Made by a program: the position numbers and the translations under genes. The notes under the pieces were generated by a model, which worked only from the letters and a program-made list of their open reading frames with translations, ran no database searches and was not told the DNA's origin. From Clostridiaceae bacterium (GTDB lineage: Bacteria; Bacillota; Clostridia; Lachnospirales; Lachnospiraceae): a stretch of 64,000 bases of DNA. Within the stretch, counting starts at the first letter, position 1, and each line of letters opens with the position of its first letter. The DNA lies in contig CABJBA010000006.1 of assembly GCA_902363735.1 (NCBI GenBank), forward strand, positions 1-64,000, read 5' to 3'. This document shows, piece after piece, positions 17,034 to 26,819 of the stretch.

Positions 17034-18119
17034 ATGGAATATCATACATATAAGCGGTTAAGGGATTTAAGAAGCATGCTGCACCAGTGTCCCGAAAAAT
17101 CCGGAAAAGAAGGTCAAACCGTGGAATTGCTGAAGGATTTTATTAGAAACCATACCTCTCTTACAATCATTGAACGGGAAGGCTGGTTTTATGCTGTCCA
17201 TGAAGAGGAAGGCGCAAAGGAATGTATTGGGTTCCGGGCGGATATGGATGCGGTTACGGGAGAGGATGGTATGCTTTTTCATGGCTGCGGGCATGACGGA
17301 CACAGTGCGGTACTTGCAGGACTTTGTCTTCTGACTGAGGGAAAAAGTCTGGGAAAGAATGTTTATTTTATCTTTCAGCCTGCCGAGGAGACAGGAAAGG
17401 GAGGAGAGATGTGCAGCAGGCTTTTGGCTGAAAAAGGCATAGACCGGATTTACGCATTTCACAATCTGCCGGGATTTCCCCTTGGCCGGGTGGTTCTAAA
17501 AAAGGGTACCTTTGCCTGTGCTTCAAAAGGCCTCATTCTCCGGTTTAAAGGAAGGCAGAGTCATGCGGCTTACCCGGAACAGGGGGTAAACCCTGCCTGG
17601 CTCATTGGAGAACTGATCTGCCGCATACCGGAATTCACAAGACACCAGGAAATGAAAGGGATGGTGCTTGCCACCATCGTGGAAGTGAGGGTTGGAGAAG
17701 AAAACTTTGGGATTTCTCCCGGAGACGGAAAGCTGGCTCTCACCCTTCGGGCGGAATGGCTATCTGATTTGGAGAGACTTCAGGAGTGCATACTTTCCTT
17801 TGCGGAAGAAAAAGCAGTGGGGCAGGGCATGGAACTTCAATACGATTTTCAGGATGAATTTCCGGATACGGTTAATGATCCTGGTATTGTGGAAGAATGC
17901 AGGAACATGCTGGAGGAAAAGGGGATTTGCTGCGTTGAGGCGGAAGTTCCTTTCCGGTGGTCAGAGGATTTTGGCTGGTATTTGAAACGGGCGGGAGGAA
18001 TGTTCTTCGGCGTGGGGGCAGGAGAAGACTGTCCAGGGCTTCATACCGCAGGCTATGAGTTTCCTGACCAGGTTATGGAGACAGCGATTGCGGCTTTTAA
18101 TGTCCTCCTGTATAGATGA
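17034..18119 (+). CDS. M20-family amidohydrolase
   Basis: A 361-residue metal-dependent hydrolase of the M20D type (N-acyl-amino-acid or hippurate-like amidohydrolase). Metal ligands appear in ADMDA, HGCGHDGH and FQPAEETGKGGEM, and the dimerisation-domain segment FKGRQSHAAYPEQGVNPA follows. ATG 17034 is about nine bases after GAAGGAAG. An upstream extension to 16974 starts three bases after ytvI but encodes an unconserved basic stretch. The substrate cannot be predicted. It may be co-transcribed with ytvI. Confidence 0.86.
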   Translation: MEYHTYKRLRDLRSMLHQCPEKSGKEGQTVELLKDFIRNHTSLTIIEREGWFYAVHEEEGAKECIGFRADMDAVTGEDGMLFHGCGHDGHSAVLAGLCLLTEGKSLGKNVYFIFQPAEETGKGGEMCSRLLAEKGIDRIYAFHNLPGFPLGRVVLKKGTFACASKGLILRFKGRQSHAAYPEQGVNPAWLIGELICRIPEFTRHQEMKGMVLATIVEVRVGEENFGISPGDGKLALTLRAEWLSDLERLQECILSFAEEKAVGQGMELQYDFQDEFPDTVNDPGIVEECRNMLEEKGICCVEAEVPFRWSEDFGWYLKRAGGMFFGVGAGEDCPGLHTAGYEFPDQVMETAIAAFNVLLYR

Positions 18120-18151
18120 TGCAGGAACTGAGAAATGAACTTGTCATCCCC

Positions 18152-18180
18152 TTGACAAATATATGTAAATAACGTAGAAT
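18152..18180 (+). promoter_or_regulatory. Sigma-A promoter of proS
   Basis: TTGACA at 18152-18157, a 17-base spacer and TAGAAT at 18175-18180, a near-consensus promoter. The predicted start is near 18187, at the 5' end of the T-box leader. Confidence 0.88.
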
Positions 18181-18186
18181 CAACCA

Positions 18187-18438
18187 TATAGTATCAATTA
18201 ATATACTAATAAATTGACGTTGAAGAGGACTAGTAAGTGATGATGTATCCCAGAGAGAAGGCCGTTTGCTGAAAGGCCTTTATACCCTTCATGACCCAAC
18301 CTGCCTCGGAGTCCCGCAGTAAACTGCGGCGTAAGTTCTGCGTTAAGGGATACAAAGTGAGTCATGGAATTTCCATGGCTAAATTGGGTGGCACCGCCGA
18401 GCTATTCGGTCCCTTTTATTGGGAACGGATGGCTTTTT
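18187..18438 (+). promoter_or_regulatory. T-box leader controlling proS
   Basis: The leader has a K-turn-like GAAGAGGA, the CAGAGAG bulge motif near 18251 and the T-box AAATTGGGTGGCACCGC at 18381-18397, whose GGTGGCACC region pairs with the free CCA end of uncharged tRNA. A terminator follows: ATTCGGTCCC at 18404-18413 pairs with GGGAACGGAT at 18421-18430, then six Ts. Proline codons CCC (18295-18297) and CCT (18300-18302) lie in the probable specifier loop. This fits control by uncharged tRNA-Pro. Confidence 0.92.
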
Positions 18439-18468
18439 TGAATTCAGGTAAAAGAGAGGAGAATTGTC

Positions 18469-19902
18469 ATGTCAAAGGACAAAAAATTAGTAGAAGCTAT
18501 CACATCCATGGATGTGGATTTTGCACAGTGGTACACAGATGTAGTAAAGAAAGCAGAATTAATCGATTATACCAGCGTAAAGGGCTGTATGGCTATTAAG
18601 CCTGCCGGTTACGCTATTTGGGAAAATATTCAGAGCGAGCTTGACAGAAGATTTAAGGAAACAGGGGTTGAAAATGTTTATATGCCTATGTTCATTCCTG
18701 AAAGCCTGCTTGAAAAGGAAAAAGATCATGTTGAGGGATTTGCTCCGGAGGTTGCCTGGGTAACTCACGGCGGCTTAGAACCGCTGCAGGAAAGACTTTG
18801 CGTCAGACCTACTTCAGAAACTTTGTTCTGTGACTACTATTCCAGAAATATCCAGTCCTACCGGGACCTGCCGAAAAATTATAACCAGTGGTGTTCTGTT
18901 GTGCGCTGGGAAAAGACTACCAGACCATTTCTGCGTTCCAGAGAATTTTTATGGCAGGAAGGTCATACGGCTCACGCAACTGCAGAGCAGGCTCAGGAGA
19001 GAACCGAGCAGATGCTTAATGTATATGGTGATTTCTGTGAAGAAATTTTGGCAATTCCTGTTGTGCGCGGACAAAAAACTGACAAAGAAAAATTTGCAGG
19101 AGCGGAGGCTACTTATACCATTGAATCCCTGATGCATGATGGTAAGGCACTGCAGTCAGGAACCAGCCACAACTTTGGAGACGGCTTTGCAAAAGCTTTT
19201 GATATTCAGTATTCCGATAAAGAAAATAAACTCCAGTATGTACATCAGACCTCATGGGGCATGACTACCAGAATGATTGGTGCGATTATTATGGTTCACG
19301 GAGATGACAGCGGCCTTGTTCTTCCTCCCAGAATCGCACCTGTTCAGGTTATTATTGTACCGGTTCAGCAGAAAAAGGAAGGTGTTCTCGATAAAGCCTT
19401 TGAATTAAAAGAAGTTCTTTCTAATTATAAAGTAAAAGTAGACGATTCTGATAAAAGTCCTGGATGGAAGTTCAGCGAATGTGAAATGCGCGGAATTCCT
19501 GTCAGGGTGGAAATCGGACCAAGGGATATTGAGGAAAACCAGGCGATTTTGGTACGCCGTGATACACACGAAAAAATTACTGTTTCTTTGGATGAAATTA
19601 ATGATAAGATTGGGGAACTTCTTGATACCATTCAAAATGATATGCTGGAGCGTGCCCGTCTTCACAGAGAAGAACATACCTATGAAGCTGCTGACAGAGA
19701 GACCTTTATTAAGACAGTAGAAGAAAAGCCTGGTTTTGTAAAAGCGATGTGGTGCGGCTGCCAGGGGTGCGAGGATGAGATCAAAGAACTTACAGGAGCC
19801 ACTTCCCGCTGTATGCCATTTAAGCAGGAAAAGCTTGCAGATACATGTGTATGCTGCGGCAAACCTGCAACAAAAATGGTTTACTGGGGCAGGGCGTATT
19901 AA
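18469..19902 (+). CDS. proS: Prolyl-tRNA synthetase (archaeal/eukaryote-like type)
   Basis: A 477-residue class II synthetase that charges tRNA-Pro. Motif 2 and motif 3 regions are seen in [33 protein letters not shown] and the [18 protein letters not shown] segment leading into the anticodon-binding domain. The C-terminus has [12 protein letters not shown] and CVCCGKPA, four cysteines typical of the zinc domain. It lacks the long editing insertion of the Escherichia coli-type enzyme (about 570 residues), so it belongs to the shorter type 3 class common in Clostridia. Expression is controlled by the T-box leader. Confidence 0.96.
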   Translation: MSKDKKLVEAITSMDVDFAQWYTDVVKKAELIDYTSVKGCMAIKPAGYAIWENIQSELDRRFKETGVENVYMPMFIPESLLEKEKDHVEGFAPEVAWVTHGGLEPLQERLCVRPTSETLFCDYYSRNIQSYRDLPKNYNQWCSVVRWEKTTRPFLRSREFLWQEGHTAHATAEQAQERTEQMLNVYGDFCEEILAIPVVRGQKTDKEKFAGAEATYTIESLMHDGKALQSGTSHNFGDGFAKAFDIQYSDKENKLQYVHQTSWGMTTRMIGAIIMVHGDDSGLVLPPRIAPVQVIIVPVQQKKEGVLDKAFELKEVLSNYKVKVDDSDKSPGWKFSECEMRGIPVRVEIGPRDIEENQAILVRRDTHEKITVSLDEINDKIGELLDTIQNDMLERARLHREEHTYEAADRETFIKTVEEKPGFVKAMWCGCQGCEDEIKELTGATSRCMPFKQEKLADTCVCCGKPATKMVYWGRAY

Positions 19903-19935
19903 TATTTGAGAAACGAAAAAGCCAGGAGGTAGAAT

Positions 19936-21141
19936 GTGGTGAAAATTCAGATTCCAGAAGCAGCAGAAAAGATCATGGAACAGCTGAATGTCCATGGATT
20001 TGAAGCTTATGCGGTGGGCGGATGCATCAGGGACAGCCTGCTGGGCCGTGAGCCGGAGGACTGGGATATCACTACCTCAGCAAAACCGGAACAGGTAAAA
20101 GAAATTTTTTCCAGAACAGTGGATACGGGAATCCAGCATGGAACGGTTACCGTGTTAATTGACCGTTCGGGATATGAAGTGACCACCTACCGCATTGACG
20201 GTGAATATGAGGATGGACGCCACCCTAAGTCCGTAGAATTTACAGGAAACCTGCTGGAAGATTTAAAACGCAGAGATTTCACCATCAATGCAATGGCCTA
20301 CAGCGGACGGGAAGGGCTGGTAGATGCATTTGATGGAAGAGCGGATTTAGAACTGGGAATTGTCCGCTGTGTGGGAAATGCCGTGGACCGGTTTACAGAA
20401 GATGCCCTTCGGATTTTAAGGGCCATACGCTTTTGCGCCCAGCTTGGTTTTCATATGGAACGTGAGACCGAGCAGGCCATTTCAGCTATTGCCCCTAACC
20501 TGGCAAAGGTCAGCAAGGAGCGGATACAGGTGGAGCTTACCAAGCTTCTCCTTTCCGCTCATCCTGAGCTGGTAAAGAATGTTTATGAAAACGGAATAGG
20601 CCCTTTTATATCAGAGCGGTTTGAATGGGCGGGAAAGAGGATGGAAGAGGTCGAATCTGTCCGTTTTTTGCCGCCCAGAAAGCACATGCGCTGGGCAGGA
20701 TTTTTGCGAATGGAGGATCCCGGGGATGCCGCTGCCATTTTGCGGGATTTGAAGATGGACAACGAAACTGTGGACGGGGTAAGTACCCTGGCCGGCTTGT
20801 GGAAAAGGCCAATTCCAGCTCATAAGCCAGCCATCCGCAAAGTGATGAGCAGTTTAAGCGAAGGACTTTTTGACGATCTTCTTTGCTTTCAGGAAGTGTT
20901 TTGCAGGGGGGAATACATGGAGCAGCTGAGAGAAGTGAAACAGTATTCTGAAGAGATCAGAAGGGACAAAGACTGCATTCGTTTAAAGGATATGGCTGTA
21001 ACCGGACGGGAGCTGATTGCAGCAGGAAGAAAGCCGGGACCTGAGCTGGGAGCTCTGTTAAACAACCTGTTTGAAGAGGTTTTAAAATGCCCGGAATACA
21101 ATGACAGGGAATATCTGATGGAGTTAGCAAAAAAGCTGTAA
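19936..21141 (+). CDS. cca: CCA tRNA nucleotidyltransferase
   Basis: A 401-residue class II nucleotidyltransferase that adds or repairs the CCA end of tRNA. The N-terminal head has VGGCIRDSLLGREPEDWDITTSA with the DxD metal pair. Further motifs are RRDFTINAMAY and the RFTEDALRILRAIRFCAQLGF RNA-binding segment. No HD domain is visible at the C-terminus. Two GTG codons (19936, 19939) could start; both follow AGGAGG. It lies 33 bases after proS, so the two tRNA-related genes may share a transcript. Confidence 0.93.
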   Translation: MVKIQIPEAAEKIMEQLNVHGFEAYAVGGCIRDSLLGREPEDWDITTSAKPEQVKEIFSRTVDTGIQHGTVTVLIDRSGYEVTTYRIDGEYEDGRHPKSVEFTGNLLEDLKRRDFTINAMAYSGREGLVDAFDGRADLELGIVRCVGNAVDRFTEDALRILRAIRFCAQLGFHMERETEQAISAIAPNLAKVSKERIQVELTKLLLSAHPELVKNVYENGIGPFISERFEWAGKRMEEVESVRFLPPRKHMRWAGFLRMEDPGDAAAILRDLKMDNETVDGVSTLAGLWKRPIPAHKPAIRKVMSSLSEGLFDDLLCFQEVFCRGEYMEQLREVKQYSEEIRRDKDCIRLKDMAVTGRELIAAGRKPGPELGALLNNLFEEVLKCPEYNDREYLMELAKKL

Positions 21142-21177
21142 AATTGTACAAATCTTTCTGCATGTCTGAACTGCAAC

Positions 21178-21206
21178 GCATATTTTTTTCCGCCCCTTCA
21201 TACCCT
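21178..21206 (+). promoter_or_regulatory. Sigma-E-like promoter of the cotS-like gene
   Basis: GCATATT at 21178-21184, a 14-base spacer and CATACCCT at 21199-21206 fit the sigma-E consensus. The predicted start is about 30 bases before the coat-gene start. The -10 also fits the sigma-K pattern CATAnnnTA, but no suitable sigma-K -35 is seen. Confidence 0.68.
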
Positions 21207-21243
21207 AGAAGTAGCTGATGAGCTAAGAGTTGGAGGGGTGGTT

Positions 21244-22221
21244 GTGAACGAAAAATACACAGAGGTGCTTTCGCAGTATGAGCTTGATATTCTGGATGTG
21301 AAACGCGGCCGGGGCGCCTGGCTGTGTGAGACCGATCAGGGGCTTAAGCTGCTTCGGGAATATAAAGGCACTTTAAGACGCCTGGAATTTGAAGATCAGG
21401 TATTTTCACAAATGAAAGAGAACGGCCGTTTAAACGTGGATCGCTATGTCCGGAATAAGGAAGGAGAACTCCTCTCCAGTGCCGATGATGGAACCCGTTG
21501 GATTGTAAAAGACTGGTATGCGGACCGGGAATGCAATTTAAAGGACAGCAAGGAAGTGCTGTGGGCCATAGAGAAAATTGCTTATTTACATAAAATGCTG
21601 CGTCAAATTGAATTCAAAGAAGAGTGGAATTTAGGCTCCATTCTGGTGCAGCTTCCTTCCGAAGAAATGGAACGTCATAACAGGGAGTTGATCCGCGCCC
21701 GGACTTTTATCAGGAATAAACGGAAAAAGTCTGAGTTTGAACTATGTGTAATGGGAAACTATGACATATTTTTTGAACAGGCTGCGGAAGCCTGCAGGGG
21801 AATGAGACTGTTTTGCCAGCAATGCGGGGAAGTAGAGGGGTATTTATGCCATGGCGACTTAAACCAGCACCATGTACTTATGTGTGCCCGTGATGTGGCT
21901 GTCGTGGAGTTTAACCGTATGCACAGGGGAATTCAAATGGAAGATTTATACCATTTTATGCGTAAAGCAATGGAAAAGCATGATTGGAATTTAAGGCTCG
22001 GCATGTCTATGCTGGAGACTTATGCCAGGGTTCTTCCTCTTTCGGAAGGAGACAGGACCTGCCTTTATTACCTGTTTCTATATCCTGAAAAATATTGGAA
22101 GCAGATTAACTTCTACTATAATGCAAACAAGGCATGGATACCGGCCCGGAACATTGAAAAACTGAAGGATTTAGAGATTCAGCAGCCTATGAGGAATCTT
22201 TTCCTGTCCAGAATAAAATAG
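21244..22221 (+). CDS. CotS-family spore coat protein (kinase-like fold)
   Basis: A 325-residue protein with a phosphotransferase/kinase-like fold. LCHGDLNQHHVLM is the Brenner-type catalytic loop and VVEFNRMHRG occupies the place of the metal-binding aspartate motif (here E-F-N, so an active kinase is doubtful). CotS/YutH proteins are spore coat components. GTG 21244 is preferred over GTG 21238 because the latter directly abuts GGAGGGG. The sigma-E-like promoter supports sporulation expression. Confidence 0.8.
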   Translation: MNEKYTEVLSQYELDILDVKRGRGAWLCETDQGLKLLREYKGTLRRLEFEDQVFSQMKENGRLNVDRYVRNKEGELLSSADDGTRWIVKDWYADRECNLKDSKEVLWAIEKIAYLHKMLRQIEFKEEWNLGSILVQLPSEEMERHNRELIRARTFIRNKRKKSEFELCVMGNYDIFFEQAAEACRGMRLFCQQCGEVEGYLCHGDLNQHHVLMCARDVAVVEFNRMHRGIQMEDLYHFMRKAMEKHDWNLRLGMSMLETYARVLPLSEGDRTCLYYLFLYPEKYWKQINFYYNANKAWIPARNIEKLKDLEIQQPMRNLFLSRIK

Positions 22222-22300
22222 TGGAAACACACTTTCTTTTTGCTGTATTTTGAATTATAATATACCTTAACAAAAGTGGAGAGAAGGGAGTATTTTGATT

Positions 22301-24040
22301 ATGAAAGAGTACAGGAATATCTACGAAGAATGGCTTACTAATCCGTATTTTGACCAGGCAACCAAGAGTGAACTGGTTGCCATTGCAGATGATGATAATG
22401 AGATCAAGGAGCGTTTTTATCAGGATCTGGAATTTGGAACTGCCGGCTTAAGGGGAGTAATCGGGGCAGGAATCAATCGTATGAATATTTATGTGGTAAG
22501 AAAAGCCACTCAGGGTCTTGCAAACTATATTATCAAACAGGGCGGCGCAGATAAAGGCGTAGCCATTGCCTTTGACTCCAGACGGATGTCACCGGAATTT
22601 GCAGAGGAAGCAGCCTTAACACTGGCTGCAAACGGGATCAAGGCATATAAATTTGAATCTTTGCGTCCGACTCCGGAACTTTCCTTTGCGGTAAGAGAGC
22701 TGGGCTGTATCGCAGGCATTAACATTACAGCCAGCCACAATCCGCCGGAATACAACGGATATAAGGTATATTGGGAAGATGGCGCTCAGTTTACTCCGCC
22801 TCATGACAAGGGAGTAACCGCTGAGGTTATGGCTATTTCCGATATTTCCACGGTCAAGACCATAAGCGAAGAAGAGGCAAAGGCAGCAGGAAAGTATGAG
22901 ATCATCGGAACGGAAATTGATGATAAATACATCGCCAATGTAAAGGCCCAGGTAGTAAACCAGGATGCAATCCATAGAATGCAGGATGGAATCAAAGTGA
23001 TCTATACCCCTCTTCACGGTACAGGTAATCTTCCAGTGAGAAGAGCATTAAAAGAAATCGGTTTTACCCATGTATTTGTGGTTCCGCAGCAGGAGCTGCC
23101 TGACGGAAACTTTCCCACGGTCAGTTATCCCAATCCTGAGGCAGAGGAGGCCTTTGAATTAGGTCTTGCACTTGCAAAGGAAAAGGATGCCGACCTGGTT
23201 CTGGCAACAGACCCGGATGCCGACCGTCTGGGAGTGTATGTAAAGGATGAGAAATCCGGGCAGTACATTCCGTTGACCGGCAATATGTCAGGCTCCCTGC
23301 TCTGCGAATATGTGCTGAGCCAGAAAAAGGAAAACGGAGAGATTCCGAAGGATGGACAAGTTATTAAATCCATCGTAACCACCAACCTGGTGGATGCAGT
23401 TGCAAAGGCTTACGACTGTCAGCTCATCGAGGTACTGACCGGATTCAAATACATAGGCCAGCAGATTTTAAAGGCAGAGACTTCCGGACATGGAACATAC
23501 ATGTTTGGTCTGGAGGAAAGTTATGGCTGTCTCATCGGAACTTATGCCCGTGATAAGGATGCAATTTCCGCAACAGTGGCTCTTTGTGAGGCTGCAGCTT
23601 ATTATAAGACAAAGGGAATGACCTTATGGGATGCCATGATTGCGATGTATGAGAAATATGGCTACTACAAGGATGCAGTGAAATCCATTGGCTTAAAGGG
23701 AATTGAAGGCCAGCAGAAGATCAAAGAGATCATGGAAACCATGAGAAATGAAACTCCGCTGGAGGTAGGTGAGTATAAAGTTCTTTCCGCCAGAGATTAC
23801 AAACTGAATACGGTAAAAGATATAAGTACAGGAGAAACTGCACCTACCGGACTTCCTCAGTCTGATGTACTTTACTATGACCTGTCTGAGGGGGCATGGC
23901 TGTGTGTCAGACCTTCGGGAACAGAGCCTAAAATTAAATTTTACTATGGCATTAAAGGAGATTCCATGGAGGATGCAGATAAAAAATCTGACAGCCTTGG
24001 AGATGCAGTGATGGCTATGGTAGATAAGATAATGGCCTAA
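22301..24040 (+). CDS. Phosphohexomutase (phosphoglucomutase/phosphomannomutase)
   Basis: A 579-residue alpha-D-phosphohexomutase that interconverts hexose 1- and 6-phosphates. Landmarks are AGLRGVIGAGINRMN, the phosphoserine loop ITASHNPPEYNGYK, the metal loop DPDADRLGVYV, the sugar loop GLEESYG and the phosphate-binding RPSGTEPKIK. ATG 22301 follows GAAGGGAG by ten bases. Length agrees with PgcA-type enzymes of Firmicutes. It would supply glucose 1-phosphate for glycogen, teichoic acid or dTDP-sugar synthesis, including the rfb genes at 33 kb. Confidence 0.93.
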   Translation: MKEYRNIYEEWLTNPYFDQATKSELVAIADDDNEIKERFYQDLEFGTAGLRGVIGAGINRMNIYVVRKATQGLANYIIKQGGADKGVAIAFDSRRMSPEFAEEAALTLAANGIKAYKFESLRPTPELSFAVRELGCIAGINITASHNPPEYNGYKVYWEDGAQFTPPHDKGVTAEVMAISDISTVKTISEEEAKAAGKYEIIGTEIDDKYIANVKAQVVNQDAIHRMQDGIKVIYTPLHGTGNLPVRRALKEIGFTHVFVVPQQELPDGNFPTVSYPNPEAEEAFELGLALAKEKDADLVLATDPDADRLGVYVKDEKSGQYIPLTGNMSGSLLCEYVLSQKKENGEIPKDGQVIKSIVTTNLVDAVAKAYDCQLIEVLTGFKYIGQQILKAETSGHGTYMFGLEESYGCLIGTYARDKDAISATVALCEAAAYYKTKGMTLWDAMIAMYEKYGYYKDAVKSIGLKGIEGQQKIKEIMETMRNETPLEVGEYKVLSARDYKLNTVKDISTGETAPTGLPQSDVLYYDLSEGAWLCVRPSGTEPKIKFYYGIKGDSMEDADKKSDSLGDAVMAMVDKIMA

Positions 24041-24064
24041 AGCCAATCAATGAAATTTGTTTAT

Positions 24065-24104
24065 AAAAAGGTGTGAATGGCCCAATTGCCATCCACACCT
24101 TTTT
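24065..24104. terminator. Bidirectional terminator after the phosphohexomutase gene
   Basis: AAAAAGGTGTG at 24065-24075 pairs perfectly with CACACCTTTTT at 24094-24104, with an inner ATGGC/GCCAT stem. It serves the convergent membrane-protein gene as well. Confidence 0.85.
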
Positions 24105-24147
24105 ACATAGAAAGATTCCTGCAGTCTAAGATATCTTCCTATTACTC

Positions 24148-24999
24148 TTATTTTCTGTATTTTCTGGAATATTCCTTTAGCTCCTTCAACGCCTCTTCAA
24201 ACAAGCGGGAGGAAGCGGAAGGATTCCGCCGGAGAATACCTTTTGTAAAAATGGTCAGTCGATTTGCCAGTTTTTCTTTAGAATCTGTCAATAACTGGAG
24301 GCGTTCTGCAAGAGTGGATTCCTTTAAGACATCAGCAGTTTCCGCTTTTAAAGAAGCGGCCTTTAAACGTACCTCTGTTCGCAGCTCTGCCACCTTCTCA
24401 GTGGTTTCGGCCTTTAACAAGGCAATCTGGACCTGAGCCTCCTCCAGCTCTGTTCTCAACTTTGTCATGGTCTCCAGCACTCGGCCAAGATCCAGGGCTT
24501 CTTTGGTGGAGTGTATGGCATCGGCCAGGAACAGGGCAAAAATTATGAGGGAAAAAGCAATACAAAAGGCGGGACTGATCTGAAAAATCAACCATTCCAC
24601 AGGCCGGTGAATAAATTCTGTAAGCATGATGGTGAGAAATCCCCAGGCAAGGGAGCTTACCAGGCAGATGTATCCGTTTAGATTCAAGGGATCATTGGTG
24701 TAATCCCAGTATTTCATTTTAAACAGCCGCTCCATCACATAGCCGGTGATGTATTCCAGAACCGTGGCACCTGTCATTCCCAGGAGAAATACAAGAAATA
24801 AGTTGTTTTGCACAGGTATGGTCAGAAAAAGCATGAGAATAGCCCCGCTTCCATATAAGGGAAGGAGAGGAAGGCGAAGGAAACCCCGGTTAATGAAATG
24901 CAGGCTTTTTATGGAAACATAGGTGGATTCGAAAATCCAGCCGATAAAGCAATAGACGAAAAAAAACATAAGCCATTGATACCATGTGTATATATACAT
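24148..24999 (-). CDS. Putative ABC-transporter permease-like membrane protein (CmpB/DUF1113 type)
   Basis: A 283-residue protein with about five hydrophobic helices in residues 1-155, opening with WYQWLMFFFVYCFIGWIFES and EYITGYVMERLFKMKYWDYT, which is the signature of the family named 'putative ABC transporter permease' (CmpB). The last about 120 residues are charged and heptad-like, probably a cytoplasmic coiled coil. ATG 24999 has AAAGGA eight bases upstream; the frame stays open to 25182 but that part is unconserved and overlaps the promoter of the divergent ABC-F gene. The function is unknown. Confidence 0.72.
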   Translation of the reverse strand: MYIYTWYQWLMFFFVYCFIGWIFESTYVSIKSLHFINRGFLRLPLLPLYGSGAILMLFLTIPVQNNLFLVFLLGMTGATVLEYITGYVMERLFKMKYWDYTNDPLNLNGYICLVSSLAWGFLTIMLTEFIHRPVEWLIFQISPAFCIAFSLIIFALFLADAIHSTKEALDLGRVLETMTKLRTELEEAQVQIALLKAETTEKVAELRTEVRLKAASLKAETADVLKESTLAERLQLLTDSKEKLANRLTIFTKGILRRNPSASSRLFEEALKELKEYSRKYRK

Positions 25000-25185
25000 A
25001 AGTCTGGTCCTTTCTGCAGCTGATTGTCTGGCTATATCATAAGGGTTTTTGCAGAATTTTGCAACCGGATTTAAGTGAAATGGATTATTCTGTAAAAGGA
25101 TTTCTGCTTGCTTTAATTCTTTCCTTCGTGTAGAATTATGTTGTTTCGTATTACTGCGGAGCTTTAACGATAAAGGAGACATGTA

Positions 25186-26742
25186 ATGAGCATTTTAAAC
25201 GTAGAACATCTGACACACGGATTTGGGGATCGGGCGATTTTTCAGGATGTGTCCTTCCGGCTGTTAAAGGGAGAACATATCGGGCTGATCGGGGCAAATG
25301 GAGAAGGCAAATCCACATTTATGAATATTATAACTGGAAAGCTGCAGCCGGATGAGGGAAAGGTGGAGTGGTCCAAACGGGTCCGAACCGGTTATTTAGA
25401 CCAGCATACGGTACTGGAAAAGGGAATGTCTATAAGAGACGTGCTAAAAAGCGCCTTTGCATTTCTGTTTCAGATGGAAGATCAGATGAATGAACTCTGT
25501 GACCGGATGGGAGAAGCGGATGAGGTGACTCTGGCGTCCATGATGGATGAGCTGGGAACCATTCAGGATCTTTTGATGGCTCATGACTTTTACATCATTG
25601 ATTCCAAGGTGGAGGAAGTGGCAAGAGCCATTGGGCTTACGGATATGGGGCTTGATAAGGATGTGACGGAGCTGAGCGGCGGCCAGAGAACGAAGGTTCT
25701 CCTTGGAAAACTTTTGCTGGAGAAGCCTGATATTCTGCTTTTGGACGAGCCTACCAACTACCTGGATACACAGCATATTGAATGGCTGAAGCGGTACCTT
25801 CAGGAATATGAAAATGCTTTTATCCTGATATCCCATGACATTCCGTTTTTAAACAGCGTCATCAACATCATTTACCACATGGAAAATCAGAGTCTGGACA
25901 GGTATGTGGGAGATTATGAGAAGTTTCAGGAAGTTTATGCCGTAAAAAAGTCCCAGCTGGAAGCAGCCTATAAACGGCAGCAGCAGGAAATTGCCGAACT
26001 GGAGGATTTTGTGGCCCGGAATAAAGCCAGGGTTTCCACCAGAAACATGGCTATGTCCAGACAGAAAAAGCTGGATAAGATGGAAGTAATTGAACTTGCC
26101 AAGGATAAGCCCAAGCCAGAATTTCATTTTATGGAATCCCGTGCAGCGGGAAAATGCATCTTTGAAACAAAAGATATGGTCATCGGCTATGATGAACCCT
26201 TATCCAGACCCTTGAATCTGTATATGGAGCGGGGGGAGAAAGTGGTTCTTGTGGGAGCAAACGGAATCGGAAAAACCACACTGCTGAAAAGCATTTTGGG
26301 AATGACTGCTTCCCTTGAAGGAGAGGTGGAGCTTGGAGATTATTTATCCATCGGATATTTTGAACAGGAGATGGCTCCCGGCAACACGACCACCTGCATT
26401 GAAGAGATATGGAAGGAGTTCCCTTCTTATACCCAGTACCAGGTTAGGTCAGCCCTGGCCAAGTGCGGCCTGACTACTAATCATATTGAAAGCCAGGTAC
26501 GGGTTCTCAGTGGAGGCGAACAGGCCAAAGTAAGGCTTTGCAAGCTTATTAACCGGGAAACCAATCTTCTTCTTCTGGATGAGCCAACGAACCATCTGGA
26601 TGTGGAGGCAAAAGAAGAGTTAAAGAGAGCATTAAAGACGTACAAGGGCAGCATTCTTCTGATCTGTCATGAACCGGAGTTTTATGAAGGAGTTGCAACC
26701 AGAGTTCTGGATTGTAAGGATTGGGCGCTTAGATTATCCTGA
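25186..26742 (+). CDS. ABC-F family ATPase
   Basis: A 518-residue soluble protein with two ATP-binding cassettes and no membrane segment. Walker A motifs are GANGEGKST (near residue 36) and GANGIGKTT (near 365). Signatures are LSGGQRTK and LSGGEQAK, and Walker B segments LLLLDEPTNYLD and LLLLDEPTNHLD. The linker (about 220-310) is basic and helical (ARNKARVSTRNMAMSRQKK), as in ABC-F proteins that bind the ribosomal E site. The role is ribosome rescue or antibiotic protection; it cannot be resolved further. AAAGGAG precedes ATG 25186 by seven bases. Confidence 0.92.
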   Translation: MSILNVEHLTHGFGDRAIFQDVSFRLLKGEHIGLIGANGEGKSTFMNIITGKLQPDEGKVEWSKRVRTGYLDQHTVLEKGMSIRDVLKSAFAFLFQMEDQMNELCDRMGEADEVTLASMMDELGTIQDLLMAHDFYIIDSKVEEVARAIGLTDMGLDKDVTELSGGQRTKVLLGKLLLEKPDILLLDEPTNYLDTQHIEWLKRYLQEYENAFILISHDIPFLNSVINIIYHMENQSLDRYVGDYEKFQEVYAVKKSQLEAAYKRQQQEIAELEDFVARNKARVSTRNMAMSRQKKLDKMEVIELAKDKPKPEFHFMESRAAGKCIFETKDMVIGYDEPLSRPLNLYMERGEKVVLVGANGIGKTTLLKSILGMTASLEGEVELGDYLSIGYFEQEMAPGNTTTCIEEIWKEFPSYTQYQVRSALAKCGLTTNHIESQVRVLSGGEQAKVRLCKLINRETNLLLLDEPTNHLDVEAKEELKRALKTYKGSILLICHEPEFYEGVATRVLDCKDWALRLS

Positions 26743-26756
26743 TAAAGGAAAAAAAT

Positions 26757-26797
26757 AAAACCAGGGTGTTAGCCTTAAAGGCTGAACTCTGGTTTTT
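26757..26797 (+). terminator. Terminator after the ABC-F gene
   Basis: AAAACCAGGG...AGCC pairs with GGCT...CTCTGGTTTT around a TTAA loop, with T's following. Confidence 0.8.
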
Positions 26798-26819
26798 ATA
26801 TGTAAGTTAAGAATAATTT

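Noticed and set aside
21171..21207. A sigma-K promoter for the cotS-like gene
   Set aside because: CATACCCTA fits the -10, but no AC lies 16-17 bases upstream, whereas the sigma-E -35 GCATATT is at the right spacing.
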